Shown piece by piece: positions 43,358-54,796 of a DNA stretch of 60,000 bases. A model generated the notes under the pieces. The model was not told where the DNA came from. It searched no databases and saw nothing but the letters and a program-made list of their open reading frames with translations. The stretch lies in assembly GCA_014529385.2 (NCBI GenBank), contig CM043964.1:6543997-6603996 (forward strand), written 5' to 3'. A program made the translations under genes and the position numbers. The number at the start of each line of letters is the position of its first letter. Position 1 is the first letter of the stretch. Origin of the DNA: Adiantum capillus-veneris (Eukaryota; Streptophyta; Polypodiopsida; Polypodiales; Pteridaceae).

Positions 43358-44409
43358 GTGGCAAACGCTCTCTGTCAAATGCCAGAGATCAATTCGCTCT
43401 TGTTCACGGAACTTCGTAGTGGATTTTTGGAATCTCTCAAGGGAAAATATGAGCAAGATGAAACATATTCCAAAGTGTGGAGCCATATTCAAAAGAGGGA
43501 TCCTTCTCACTCCAATGCGGGTAGTGCACAGTTAACCTCCACACCTAGTTCTCCTTTATCAAGTGATGAACTACAACGATTGAAGCATTTTACCATCGAC
43601 AATGGGTACCTACTCCACAAGGGGAGAGTTTGTGTACCGACGGACATAGACATTCAGCGCCAAATTATTTATGAATGTCATGATAGTCCAAGTGCAGGGC
43701 ACCCGAGGATTAGAAAAATTTATTCTCTCGTAAGACGACAATTTTACTGGCCATGTCTACATGGCTTTGTTCAAGCTTATGTCTTGCATTGCCAAAAATA
43801 TCAAGTTAACAAAGCAGAGCGCCTGAAAGCAGGAGGACTCTTACATCCTTTGAAAATTCCCAATGGAAAATGGGAAAGTATCTCCATGGATTTTATAGTA
43901 GGTTTACCAATCACTATACGAGGTCATGACTCAGTATGGGTGGTCGTAGACAGGTTGACTAAACTCTGTAAGTTTATTCCGACCAAATCAACGATTAAGA
44001 CACCGAAACTAGCAAGATTATTTGTGGACAATCTATACAAATTGTATGGGTTGCCAAGTAATATTGTTAGTGACCGTGACCCAAAGTTTAACAGCCACTT
44101 TTGGAGAGTGGTATTTAAACGATTGGGTACACAACTCAACCTCAGTACAGCTGACCATCCAGAAACAGATGGTCAAACGGAATGGGTTAACCAAGTGCTA
44201 GAGGATATGCTAAGAGCATATGTCAGCAAAAAACAGACAGACTGGGAAGAATACTTATCTATTCTTGAGTTTGCTCACAACAGTTCTAAGCATGTTACAA
44301 CATGCTTCAGTCTTTCATGCTCATGTACGGGTTCCAACCTAGGTCACTAGTTATGGTGGGGTTGGCAACCGAAAAACTCCAATAGGTTAAGGATTTCCTC
44401 CAAGACCAC
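43358..44409 (+). pseudogene. Integrase core of element 3
   Basis: Open to 44350 with the zinc-binding region (HDSPSAGHPR...CQKYQ, where the second Cys of the HHCC set is Tyr) and all three DDE residues in SMDFIVGL, VSDRDPKF and DGQTEWVNQ. A frame change near 44340 separates it from the C-terminal part. Confidence 0.85.
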
Positions 44410-44955
44410 ATGGATATGCTGAAACTTGCTCGTCATAACGTTCGACAAGCACAGGATCGGTATAAGAAATACGCTGATGAGAAACGTCGGCAAGTTACCT
44501 TTGAAGAAGGGGAGGAAGTATTTTTACATGTGCCAGAACATTCAGAAAGTCTGAAAACTGGACCGACACCTAAATTATCTCCCCGATATTGTGGGCCTTT
44601 CAAAATACTCAAGCGAGTTGGTGATCGGGCCTACAAACTACTACTACCATCACACTCTCACATTCATCCAGTGTTTCATGTAAGCCGTTTACGCAAGCGA
44701 TTACATGGGGATGACAACGTCATCGATCAACAGGTTTTGGTCGATTACATTGAACCTCCTACGTTACCGCATGAACTTGAACGTGTTATGGATTATCACG
44801 AGTTGCGTACATGCCATCATGTACGACAACAAGCCTTAATCAAGTGGAAAGAACGACGTGAAGAAGGTGCCACTTGGGAGAACATTAGTATTCTTGAGAA
44901 GAAGTTTCCCACTTTTGTTTTCGAGGACAAAAACTCTTCTTTAAGGGGGGAGTAA
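44410..44955 (+). pseudogene. Integrase C-terminus with chromodomain, element 3
   Basis: Contains the GPY/F-like module (SPRYCGPFKILKRVGDRAYK, VFHVSRLRK) and a chromodomain-like end (ERVMDYHELR, LIKWKERREEGATWEN). Such domains target chromovirus integration to modified chromatin. The open frame ends just before the polypurine tract. Frame broken from the integrase core, so non-functional as it stands. Confidence 0.82.
44943..44952 (+). other. Polypurine tract of element 3
   Basis: AAGGGGGGAG lies five bases before the 3' LTR. Confidence 0.8.
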
Positions 44956-44957
44956 TA

Positions 44958-45126
44958 TGAGGACAAGGGTCCTGTACCCTAAGAACTAGGTTAGTCACTG
45001 ACTACGGCCAAGGGTCGGGCTAGGAAGTGTGGACAGGGGATCCGTCTAGGGCAAGGGGCTAGGAGCCCGCCTATATAAAGGGAGGTTGGGAGGAGGATCC
45101 TAAGAGTCTAGTTCCTAGTTCTTACA
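44958..45126 (+). repeat. 3' LTR of element 3
   Basis: TGAGGACAAGG...TTCTTACA, 169 bp, over 95 percent identical by eye to the 5' LTR, with TATATAAAGGG. Confidence 0.88.
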
Positions 45127-45850
45127 GATCAGGTATTGTCATTACACAGGCTATGGTGGAACAATGGAATCGGAAGCACCGTAGAGTTTACTCCTTCTTA
45201 CTCATCAATTGTGCTGGTACCGTGTTGACGTCTCTACATTCTCACACCACTGCACATGAGGTATGGGGTTTCCTCTCCAACATGTACGAGGCGAAGATAC
45301 TGGGATGGATCCTTGCTCTGGAGAAGACTTTGATGGACCTACAGGTCTCATCATTCCCAACCATCCAGGACTTCATGTGCCGCATGCTACTGCTCCGTGA
45401 TGAGCTAGCTGCTTATGGTCACTAGATCTCCTCCAAGGGCATGGCAACTCGGTTGCTTCTCAAGCTTCCTGATACCTATGATTCCTTGTTCCAGTCACTT
45501 ACTACCTCTACTCGCCCTACTCTTATCACTTGGGAGGAGCTCTTACCCACTATGCAGTAGATAGCTTTGTGCATTCAGGAACGAGATTCCTCAAATGCCT
45601 CTACGAGTACTGCAGCCCTGGTGTCTACATCCAGTCGGGGTGGTGGTGCTTCAGGACAGTCTGGACCTGGTTCTACACCTTCTAGGCCTAACATCACTTG
45701 TACCTATTGTGGAAAGAAAGGTCATTATGCGACAAAATGTTATAAAAGATGGAGAGACCGCAAGTCCAGATCCTGAGGATGGTACAAATTCTTGGCAGAT
45801 GGTTGTGACTGCCATCTCTGGCCCTTCTGAGGGCATCTCCCTCTAGGTCA
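45127..45850 (+). pseudogene. Ty1/copia gag, 3' part
   Basis: Continues the gag cut at 39219. UBN2-type region (WNRKHRRVYSFLLINC, TTAHEVWGFLSNMYEAK), then a CCHC knuckle CTYCGKKGHYATKC (about 45699-45740). Stops at 45423, 45558 and 45774. No protease, integrase or RT follows, so copia pol is deleted. Confidence 0.78.
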
Positions 45851-46245
45851 CCATACCTTCTTCGTCCCTCCTATGATAGAGATTCTTTTTGGCTTGGAGT
45901 CTGCCGGCTAATCACCTTGGCAACCTATTCCTTTGTGTCAGAGTGTTCTGCTTCAGGGGGGGTCATCTCTGCTCCGCCTCTCTCTCTCTCTCTCTTGCTG
46001 ACCTTCTCCGATGAGCTACCATCTTTCCCTATATATATGTATATATCCTCTTCAGCGACTTGTTCCGTTGTTGGCCTCTCCATCACCTACCTTGTGCGAC
46101 TTGATCAGCCTGACCTAGCTTTGGTCATCATCACATTGGTGTTGGATGGTTCGTTGTTTCCTTTGGCTATTGCTCCTTTTACACTCCAATTTGCCAGGCG
46201 TGTTGCATCTTCTTCCTCAGCTCCGCATTTGTGTTTGAGGGGGGG
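45851..46245 (+). other. Residual internal sequence of the copia element with polypurine tract
   Basis: No credible coding sequence; a (TC)n run lies at about 45979-45994. It ends in TGAGGGGGGG (46236-46245), a typical copia polypurine tract. Confidence 0.55.
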
Positions 46246-46660
46246 TGTTAGATTTCCATCCTCAGATGCTTTGCACCTTGCTTACAGGTTCTCACACATT
46301 CCGTCCCCACTGGCCCTTGGTCGTGGGTTGGCCACTCGTACACCTGCTGGACAAGAATCTTAGGCACAAATTAAGGTTTATTCAGCACTTTGCCCAATGG
46401 CCATTTTCATTGGTCATTTCCCCTTCTTTTTCCATTTTCCACGTGTGGGATTGAGGATGCTCAGTCATGGGGCCTTTTAGGTCTTCCCTGCCTGCCCCCA
46501 TTTCTCATATATATGAGTGGGGGCCTGCACCTCTTCATCTCATCCTTTGTATAGAGTTTCTACCATCTGGAGTTATTGGGCTTGCCAACCTTTCCCCCAT
46601 TTTCTCCCTCTGTGTGTGTTTCTCCATTGTCTCCTCTCTCCATCTTTTGCTGCCCACTCT
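46246..46660 (+). repeat. Probable copia 3' LTR
   Basis: Starts TGTTAGATTTCC directly after the polypurine tract. Contains a TATA-like CTCATATATATGAG near 46503. The 3' boundary and a matching 5' LTR could not be found, so the end is approximate. Confidence 0.45.
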
Positions 46661-47411
46661 GACAAAAGTGTATCACAACCTGATTTGGAACATATCATCA
46701 CAAACACGGATGTACTATAGTGGTCAAAAGCAACAGAAGACCTTGGATGCATTCTGGTGGGAATGGAGGAAGTGGACTCAAATCAACCAATGGCATCAGA
46801 CAACATCGGCACAAAAGTACTTAACTCATCAGATGAGCAAGGACAACAAGGGTGGATGTTCCAACCAATTGAGTTGGGAGAGCCCATCAAAAATCACAAG
46901 CATGGTAAGAAGTTTCCATTGCAACTGATAGCTTGCACTAAAGTAGAAGAACCTCTAGATGACATGGAAAAAAACACACACATAGTGGAGGTGCAAGATC
47001 AACCTAAGCTAAAAGTTCCCAAAATGGAGGACCTACCACTAGAAGAATTACCAAATGGGTTGTTGCAAGAAAAATTTGAAGATTTCACAATTGATCAAAT
47101 GCCAGCACATGATGTTAAAGCACTCAAGAATGAAAATGAAAACCCTGATCAAGAGTGGTCCATAGAGCAATACCAAGATCTGGTCAAGGAGGTCAATTTG
47201 GGAACGAAAACTCACCCTAGCCGATTCTTCTAGAAACATGTCTATGGGATCATCCACTTCTCCTCGATTAGATAATAGCATTTATGCAAAGTTTCAAAGA
47301 AGTGTTCATGTGGTCGTATCATGACTTGTCACGTATAAATCCGAATTTCTACATCCACACCATTTCACTAGTTGACATTAGGAGAAATATGAACCCCAAA
47401 AGGGCCTTGTA
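46661..47411 (+). pseudogene. Ty3/gypsy pol fragment (pre-RT region)
   Basis: ATG 46763 opens a frame to 47233 rich in charged residues (MEDLPLEELPNGLLQEKFED). In another frame, from about 47282, the sequence reads FKEVFMWSYHDLSRINPNF, the conserved pre-RT motif of gypsy pol (FKDVFAWSYxD). It stops at 47411 before any RT motif. A truncated, frameshifted remnant, unrelated in detail to elements 1-3. Confidence 0.65.
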
Positions 47412-47629
47412 AGGATTCTTAATTTTAAGGGTTCTAAAAATGTTTATGTTTAAGGGGACAGGGGCAATGACTTAGGGTAGCTTCATAAGCTTTTTTTTAG
47501 ACTCTCATAGGCTTTTTCTAGACTGAAATAGAGACTAGTGGGGGGAGATAGCTACACTCTCTCTCTACCTTTTTAGAGATGACAAGGGAGAGTGGGGATA
47601 TGACAATAACTACCTCCCTCCCCACATCC

Positions 47630-48028
47630 TTGCCACATCATCAAAAACGTGCATAAACCTAGCCCAAAAAGTCACTTTTTTTCAAAACTCTCAAATACAC
47701 CCCATTTCTACCTAAAACTACCCCCCAACATATATATATATATATACATAAAAAGAAATGTTTTTGGTCATTTTACTCCCATAGTAGCTTGAAAAAATCC
47801 TTTTTGATTCTTTTTCAATTTCCCTCTAAATCTTCAACTCCCTCTGCCCTCCTCCCTATCCCACCCCTCTCCTCCCTCCTACCCACATCCAACTACTTCT
47901 CTCCTTTCCTACCACATTATCAAAACATCCATAATCTTTACCCAAAAAGTCACTTTTTTTCAAAACTCTCAAATAGACCCCATTTCTACTTAAAACTACC
48001 CTCCAACACATATATATATATACATAGG
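47630..48028. repeat. Direct duplication with TA microsatellites
   Basis: About 120 bp around CCCAAAAAGTCACTTTTTTT and ending in (TA)n is present at 47630-47751 and again at about 47911-48028, offset about 278 bp. Neighbouring sequence is pyrimidine-rich and noncoding. Confidence 0.8.
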
Positions 48029-48189
48029 AAAACACTTTTCATGGTTATTTTCTCAATACACTAGCTTTCTCTCTCCCCTTTTCTCTCTCTCACTTTACAA
48101 CACACTTATCCTTGTTCATTTCCCTCTCTCATACCTCTCTCTTACTTTCAACATAGTCAACCATTTCAATCTCTCTATATGAGAACTGG

Positions 48190-49111
48190 AGCAAGCCGGA
48201 AATGCGAAGAGGATCGTTGGCCAAATGCTATTTTTACCTTTCCTTTTGGCCTAAAAGGCTTGTAAAATACTTTTTGTAAATAAGAAGAGTAACCTAGGAT
48301 GAGGCGGATGTACAAACGACATTAGGATAATATTTATCTTTTGGGCACCCAGAATGTGAACTGGCCCAATTTTGTAAACCCTAGGTATAAAAGTGAAAAG
48401 ATAGACTTTTGGAGGGTTCTCAGTCTTATCGGGAGACAAGAACTTGGAGAGAGCTGGTGGAGAAGAAGAATTGCAACATTGTATGCTTGCTCTTGGATGT
48501 AAGTGAAGCACCCTTCCATTAATGAAAAGCTCTATCTTTTCCCCTCTATTCTCATGTGAGTCTGGTGCAGATCTACCTTTGCGTGCCTCCATTATAAACT
48601 TTTGAATGCTCTTAACTTGTGTCTATGGTGTTAGAACTAAGATTTGACACTACCATTGTATTGCTAAGCTTAAGGAGATCAATCTATGTAAGTTTCATCA
48701 AGTTTGGCCCACTCTAGGAACAGACGCACACAGTAAATCGGTCCTGCAGACTGTAAATCGTCCTGCTGATAGTAAAACGGTCTGAGTGTTAGAGTGTTGT
48801 GGAGCAACCTTAAGTGTCTAGGGAGCCTTAGGACTTGTGAAACTTGCTTGTAGATAAGTCTTGGGTGAGCTTTCTTTCTTGATAGACATTAGCAAACGGA
48901 TAGAGAGAGGTTTGAGGGTGAGCTTGACTATTTCTGTGGAGTTCAACGTTGTATTAGTCTTTCACTTAGGAGTGACGCCTTGTGTTTTGAGTTTCACCTC
49001 TTGTGGTCAGGGCCATACTTCCATTGGTTCGACATTGGTATGGCTTGTGTGATTCCAGCTATGATATGATAGATATGGCATCTAGCATGACGATCGGAGC
49101 ACTCATCATTT
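48190..49111 (+). repeat. Probable 5' LTR region of element 4
   Basis: Sequence ahead of a PBS, with a TATA-like GTATAAAAG near 48386 and GAAGCACCCTTCCATTAATG further on, as in plant LTRs. Precise start unknown and no second LTR copy was found. Three TAAATCG-type motifs lie at 48733-48785. Confidence 0.4.
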
Positions 49112-49129
49112 TGGTGCTGTTGTCGGGGA
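49112..49129 (+). other. Degenerate tRNA-Asp-type primer-binding site of element 4
   Basis: TGGTGCTGTTGTCGGGGA differs from the site of elements 1 and 2 by a few transitions (C/T), consistent with an older copy. Confidence 0.6.
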
Positions 49130-49559
49130 GTACAACTCTTGACCATAGCCTTAAAGACTAGCGTTTGAGAGAAGCTCTTTGGTACTTATCACTTCTCCGA
49201 AAACTTTTCTCCAAGGAAAATATCTTATCCTTTTAGAAGTAGTTAGATTAGGAAGAGTCCTTAGCAAATTCAGGGGTGAGCGGTGCTTGAGGTTTTGTGG
49301 TAGAAAATAGGTTTAGATCTTCATTGGGCCCAAGGCCATTTTTGTTTATTTGTTTTTGTTTATACTTGTTTGTTAGGAGTAAGGTAAGTAGGACTCCAAT
49401 CAATCCACAATTAAAAAGCTGAAACTGTGGATTTAAAGTGCTACATGCTTGAGTTTTCTTTCAAATTCCATGAAAGTTAAAATTAGCACTTAGAGAGCAT
49501 AAAGGAATACTTCAAGGTGAAAGTGGATTATGCAAAGATCAAGAAAATAGCCTCAAAAA
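49130..49559 (+). other. Leader of element 4
   Basis: Noncoding sequence between the primer-binding site and the motif array. No ORF or repeat supported. Confidence 0.5.
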
Positions 49560-49993
49560 TTGTAAATCAATCATCTGGGCAGGATCAATCAGATCGATTT
49601 ACAGATTTAAATTGGCCAAATACAAGGCAAAACTTGCCAGAAATTTTTGTTGTATAATATAGGTATAAAGGTCGCATAAGAGTGTGTTGAAAAAATTGAA
49701 AACCTAAAGAGTTGCAATTTCACCGATTTACAAGTAAATCGGTCACGGTCATCGATTTACTCAGTAAATCGGTTGAGTCTATAAATCGGTCTGAATTGTA
49801 AATCGACCCTTTTGTAAATCGATCTGATCTTCTATAAATCGGTGAAACCCTTGTAAATCGATTTGTTTTAGAAATATATCACTTTTGTAAATCGGTTTGA
49901 TTAGTAAATCGATCACGTGTCTCCATGTAAGTTATAAATCGATCCTTTTATTAAATGGTCAGTTTTGTAAATCGATCTCTTGTAAATCAATCA
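49560..49993. repeat. TAAATCGRTC motif cluster, 5' side
   Basis: About 17 copies of GTAAATCGATC/GTAAATCGGTC and one-base variants, on both strands, at irregular 15-50 bp spacing. The ATCGAT core is palindromic. The cluster lies in the leader of element 4. Confidence 0.88.
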
Positions 49994-50337
49994 CTCATCA
50001 TTTTGGACATTTATGCAGAACCTTGATCATTGCTAACAGCTAGCGGACCCAAGCTCGACTTGTGATCACGCATTATCATTTGGCAGCAAGCAAGAAGGGC
50101 AAGGAACAGTGCAAAGCTGAAATTCTTCGAGAAAGGGGTTGTAAGTGCAAGCCATCCAGGTAACTGTTTAAGCTTTCATTTGCAAGTCAATTCATGTTTT
50201 TAAGATCAGGCAAGGTAATAGTGCCAAGAGGGCGAGCTGAGAGTAGGCCATCTATTGACGAGCGTGTAAATCAGCCCTCTAGGCTTGAAACTATCTAGGA
50301 AGGAAGTTATGTGAGTGATACCTCCTCGGAGACGATT
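49994..50337 (+). other. Noncoding DNA between motif cluster and gag of element 4
   Basis: No feature recognised; sequence leads into the gag ATG at 50338. An upstream in-frame GTG at 50311 is not taken as start. Confidence 0.5.
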
Positions 50338-53054
50338 ATGTCGACCCATACTAATGATTCACATGGAAACCTTAGCAATAAAGTTGGCACTTCTTTGAAG
50401 TTCGCCATGTTTTTAGAGTTTGTTAAGATAAACCAACATGGGGCTCAAATTTATGAGGATCCTCTTATGAGATTTGTGGTTAAGGTGGAAGACCATCCAA
50501 GCGACTTTCAAAGAAGACCAAGAGTCAACTATCAGGAAGACCGCCATGTGGATGCAGAAGGATGTCTATATCTGGTAGTTACAGAATATGAAAGAGAAAA
50601 TAATTGGGGACAACCGATAGATACTAGGGGTAAGTCCTTTAGAATTGCCTGAGGCACCTCCCAAAGTATCTAGGTTGGCGGGATTTAAAGTGGTCAACTC
50701 TTTGTATGTGAAGAGAGTTCCAACAGATAATCCAAACATGGATCTCTATTACAGAGATGATGAGGATGGAACTCGAGTGTTTCAGGAAAAAGAGTTTCCC
50801 TTTGAAGTCCAAGGAGATGAGGAAAAAATACTTTATGTATTTTTTAAAGAGGAATTAATAGACCCAATTACCGCAAAGTTTGTGGACAGGGCTGGTGTCG
50901 AATACGAGCTAGTATTGGGAGCAGGCTTGACAAAAAATACGCTTCAGGGCATCCCCATTACTATTGCTCTGTCACATATAATTCCTATAGCCAAACCTAA
51001 GGTCTCAAATGAATCAGCTAGGACTCATGTTAGTCAAGAAGGATCGGGTTCACACACTATGAATCCCCAAGGATTAGTGAGGCATGAACCAAGAGGAACT
51101 GTTTCTTGGATGAAACCTCTAAAGAGTGAGCTGTTGAGTCGAACATGCCATTCAAGTTTGCACCACATAGGAACAATTGCAAGCAAAGAAAGCTTGAGAA
51201 AAGTACGACCATCACAATTTAAAAAATGGATACGGAGGTATGATGGGTCGTGGGATCCTTATGATCACCTGGCATCATTTAAACAAGTACTCAGAGTTGA
51301 ACAAGTGGTAGACTTCCACACACAGTATGAAGGATTTGGCTTGACCTTGGAAGGGAAGGCCTTATCATGGTTTCAAACGTTAGAACCAGAAAAGTGATCG
51401 AAGTTTGAGCAAGTAGAAGAGGGTTTCATAATGGCCTTCTCAAAAATGGGAATCAAACATAACACTGTTGCTCAAATTTACAATTTCAAACAAAAACCAC
51501 ATGAAATCGTGACAGATTGTGCGAATAGAATGAGGCAATACATCTCAAGATGTCCTGCAAGAGAGATTCCAAGTTCGGAAAGACTGGTCTCTTTATTCCT
51601 TGAAGGTCTATCCAATAAGACTCTTCATGTGAGCTTGTATAGCAATCATAGGACTCTTAACGAGTGTATTCTGGATGCCATCGACCTGGATGAAAATTGT
51701 GATATCTTTGGCAATACATCTTCTCATAAAGTGGGATCGGAAAATTCCAATGTGAAATCAAGTGAAACGGGTAGGTCGAACCATCCAAACTCTACTGAAG
51801 CCATAGCGAAAGAGGTCATGAAATGAATGAATCTAGCTATGAGGCAACCTCAACATCAACTGCAAATGAGAGTACCAGGACAGGTAGAACCTGCCTTAAT
51901 AAGGCCAGCAAACAAGTGGTGTGGCATTGAAAACAAATATACCAATCATGAGACACATGAGTGTTACTATCGTCATAGATATAACAACCCAGTGTACACT
52001 CAGCCCACACCAAAGCCTTATGCTAGCGCAGCTCCACCACCCAGGCACCAGATTAATTTAGAACTAGGGAAACCCTCAGGGTGACAAACCAAAACCTGCA
52101 TTAGGGTCACAACCTCCCTTACCAGGAGCTACAGCTCAAGTACCAGTGAGGTTTGCTCAGTCTAATGAGATTAATGAAGGAACTGGCTTGATACTCAATC
52201 CTCCCTATTATACGAAAGAGACATACAAACCATATTCAAGAATACCTGAAGATATGCCAGCGAGTGGTTCAACGAGTGTAGTCTCCTTTCAACCTGGAGA
52301 AGATCAGTTGAGTATGAATCAAAACACATTGTGGTTCATTGCTAAAAATTTAAGAAATACTCAACAAAAGCCAAGAGATGGGGGATGCTATAACTATGAA
52401 AGTCCAGATCGTTGCTCGTGAATGTCCAGACTCTCATCCACCATTGGCACCCTTAAGATGTACGTGTGAGGTATGTGGAATCAAGCATTTGTTGCAAGAT
52501 TTTCCTAAGGTGCAAGAAGGTAAGGACCCATAACGCTAATGAAAGTGGTAGGAGTCCTTCCATCGCCTAATCAAAGTTCAACAGAAGAAAGTGAACCAAT
52601 CAACACAAATAAGCCTGTGATACCTATCAGGATAGTGACAAGAGCTCAAGTCCAGAAAGAAAAACTCAAAAATAAAACAGAACCAAAAACAGAGACTGAA
52701 AAAGAACCTGAAATTGAAAAGAAAACAGAAGCTGAAACATCTTCTGTCTCAGTAAGAAGAAATTCTTGGAAGGCCAGAAGAATGAGAAGACAAAAGAAAA
52801 CCAAGAAGGAAAAAGAAGAGGCAGCCCAGAGAGCGCTAAAGAGTGATGAAAAAGAATCTAGGGAGAGTGGCTCAGTATTGGTTGAAAAGGTTTTTGAACC
52901 TCTGAATGCCATGCTTGAGGCCTATGAAGCCAGATTCAAAATAGATCAAACCCTAGAAGAGAGAAGGCTCTTTCATAGCTTCACGACAAAGCCCAACAAT
53001 CGAAGCCGATCTGCAAACCCCACAACACTATGCCTGGAAGCGAGTTCAGGTTAA
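50338..53054 (+). pseudogene. gag and linker of element 4
   Basis: Read in pieces: 50338-50652, 50645-51397, 51431-51826, 51827-52084, 52146-52421 and 52539-53054. The gag core is clear (KKWIRRYDGSWDPYDHLASF, GKALSWFQTLEPEK), with a stop at 51395, then FNFKQKP-like text and RMRQYISRCPAREIP. Cys/His segments (CGIENKYTNHETHEC; CEVCGIKH) are worn zinc knuckles. The last piece is a Lys/Glu-rich linker beginning near VTRAQVQKEK, as in the gag-pol linkers of elements 1 and 2. No protease, RT or integrase follows, so the copy is gag-only and non-autonomous. Confidence 0.72.
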
Positions 53055-54000
53055 ACTAACCACTAAATCATAGGAGATAACACCAACAAGTCACAGTAAA
53101 AATATTTGGGTTCAGAAAGATCAACTACCGTTATCACGAGAGGTTCGTCCAACCTGTTTCGCACCGAAGGCAACAAACACAAGGCAAGTTTGGAAATGGA
53201 TACCAAAAATGGTGAAGATTGCCTAGCCACAAGAGACTTCAACAAGGTCTATACAGTCTCAGCCAGCAACTTCTATGATCATAATTCATCCTCCAACACC
53301 GCCACCAATGAAATCTAGTGCAATAATTGAGGTAACACCCAAGCCAACTCTAATGCACAATATAAATGCACCTCAGTTATCAACAAAGCTTGGCATACAT
53401 CTCAAAGCTCTGAAACTTCAAGTTCAATTGTTTGGGGTTGAATCGTTGTTAATCCCACGCCCCAAACAACTTCATAGAAAACCTCACAGCGCATGCCCTT
53501 GAGCACCTTGCTCAAGACCCTCCGCTCGCACAACATTGTGTTCTCCATGCATTTTTCTTTCAGCATGGTACATGGGTCCAGCCAGTCAAAACAGGGGCTA
53601 TGGTGCAGTTTGGAAGACATTGGTGAAGTCAAAAAAGATAAAACAGGGACAATTGAGCCAAAAATGAAATTGGCAAGGTCAGAAAATTCTATATACTCAC
53701 AAAAACCAAGTCATTCTCATTGTGTGACTTTGTGAGAGATAGATTCTGTGCTCTAACTTTCATCGTGCACATAGCTTTCTGCACTCATCCACTTACAGAG
53801 ACAGTTCACACACATCTTCCCATACACCATTAGAGCACTCTCGAGCCTTCACAGACACCGGCCTGTAGTAGAGTGTAAGTAGCAGCATGCCATCGGGAGT
53901 AGTTCGACGCTATGCGCTCTCATAGACATTCGATATCATGATGAGAGGTATGTGGCTACATCCTTGACTTGTTTACAACACTTGGAAGAACATGCAAGCA
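53055..54000 (+). other. Unassigned region of element 4
   Basis: Only short open frames (53106-53318, 53493-53735) with no recognisable domain. Probably decayed internal sequence; no pol motif found. Confidence 0.45.
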
Positions 54001-54029
54001 ATAGGGACACCCCAAAATCACGAGAAAAT

Positions 54030-54480
54030 AGTAAATTGATCTGGAACCAACATTCACGTTTCATCGATTTACTCATAACTCAAGTGAACAATTGACAAAG
54101 TGACCTCACAATATGCATGTAGAGCAGTGTAAATCGACCACATCTGGAGAAGCTTGTGGCAAAAAGTTGACTTCCAAAAAGATCAGTAAATCGGTGAAAC
54201 AATAAATCGATCACTTGCATCGATTTACTAGCAAATCGGTCACATCCATCGATTTACAAAGTAAATCGATAAGTTTGTAAATCGATCATCTCCATCGATT
54301 TGGTCAATAAATCAATCAAACAGTAAATCGGTCACGCGCATCGATTTGGTCAGTAAATCGACGTGTCAGTAAATCGGTCAAAAGGGTAAATTGACCAATT
54401 TGTAAATCGGTCAAATTTGTCAATCGGTGCCAGGACCAATTACACAGTAAATCGATGCAGTGTAAATTGGCCAGAGAGCA
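54030..54480. repeat. TAAATCGRTC motif cluster, 3' side
   Basis: About 22 copies on both strands (TAAATCGGTCA, ATCGATTTAC and variants such as TAAATTGACC). Same motif as the 49560-49993 cluster, on the other side of the element 4 gag. Confidence 0.88.
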
Positions 54481-54796
54481 ACACACAAAAATTTTCTAAC
54501 TCTGGGACACTCACAAGAGAAAAGACTGCAGAGGATAAAAATACAGGGACACTAGCAGTGTCTAACACACTAACTCTCTAACCATTTTTGATCTAACATG
54601 TGGCAATATGTCCTATCTATCAAGTGTGCTATATTGTAATGATACTGAAGTGTTTGGATTGTTTGTGCTAACACAGGACAAAAGAGAGAACGTAGTTCTG
54701 ACCCAGACACTTATAAAGGCAAGAAGAAGATGCAGGTAAATCCCTTCAGGGTACAATGAGAAACTTTGGTGCTTCAAGGTCTCACCTCAGAGCTCC

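Larger units (their letters stand above)
39220..45126 (+). mobile_element. LTR retrotransposon element 3 (chromovirus-type Ty3/gypsy)
   Basis: 5.9-kb element with very short LTRs (171 and 169 bp), an initiator-Met tRNA PBS, gag, protease, RT, RNase H, integrase and a chromodomain, and a polypurine tract. It lies inside a copia gag. The flanks CATCA (39215-39219) and GATCA (45127-45131) look like a target duplication with one mismatch. Stops, frameshifts and active-site changes show it is dead. Confidence 0.9.

Noticed and set aside
45917-46363. 148-codon frame between copia gag and polypurine tract
   Set aside because: It runs across the polypurine tract into the LTR and is pyrimidine-rich low complexity.
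49560-49993. CRISPR-like array
   Set aside because: Motifs are only about 10 bp, irregularly spaced and on both strands, in a eukaryotic transposon.
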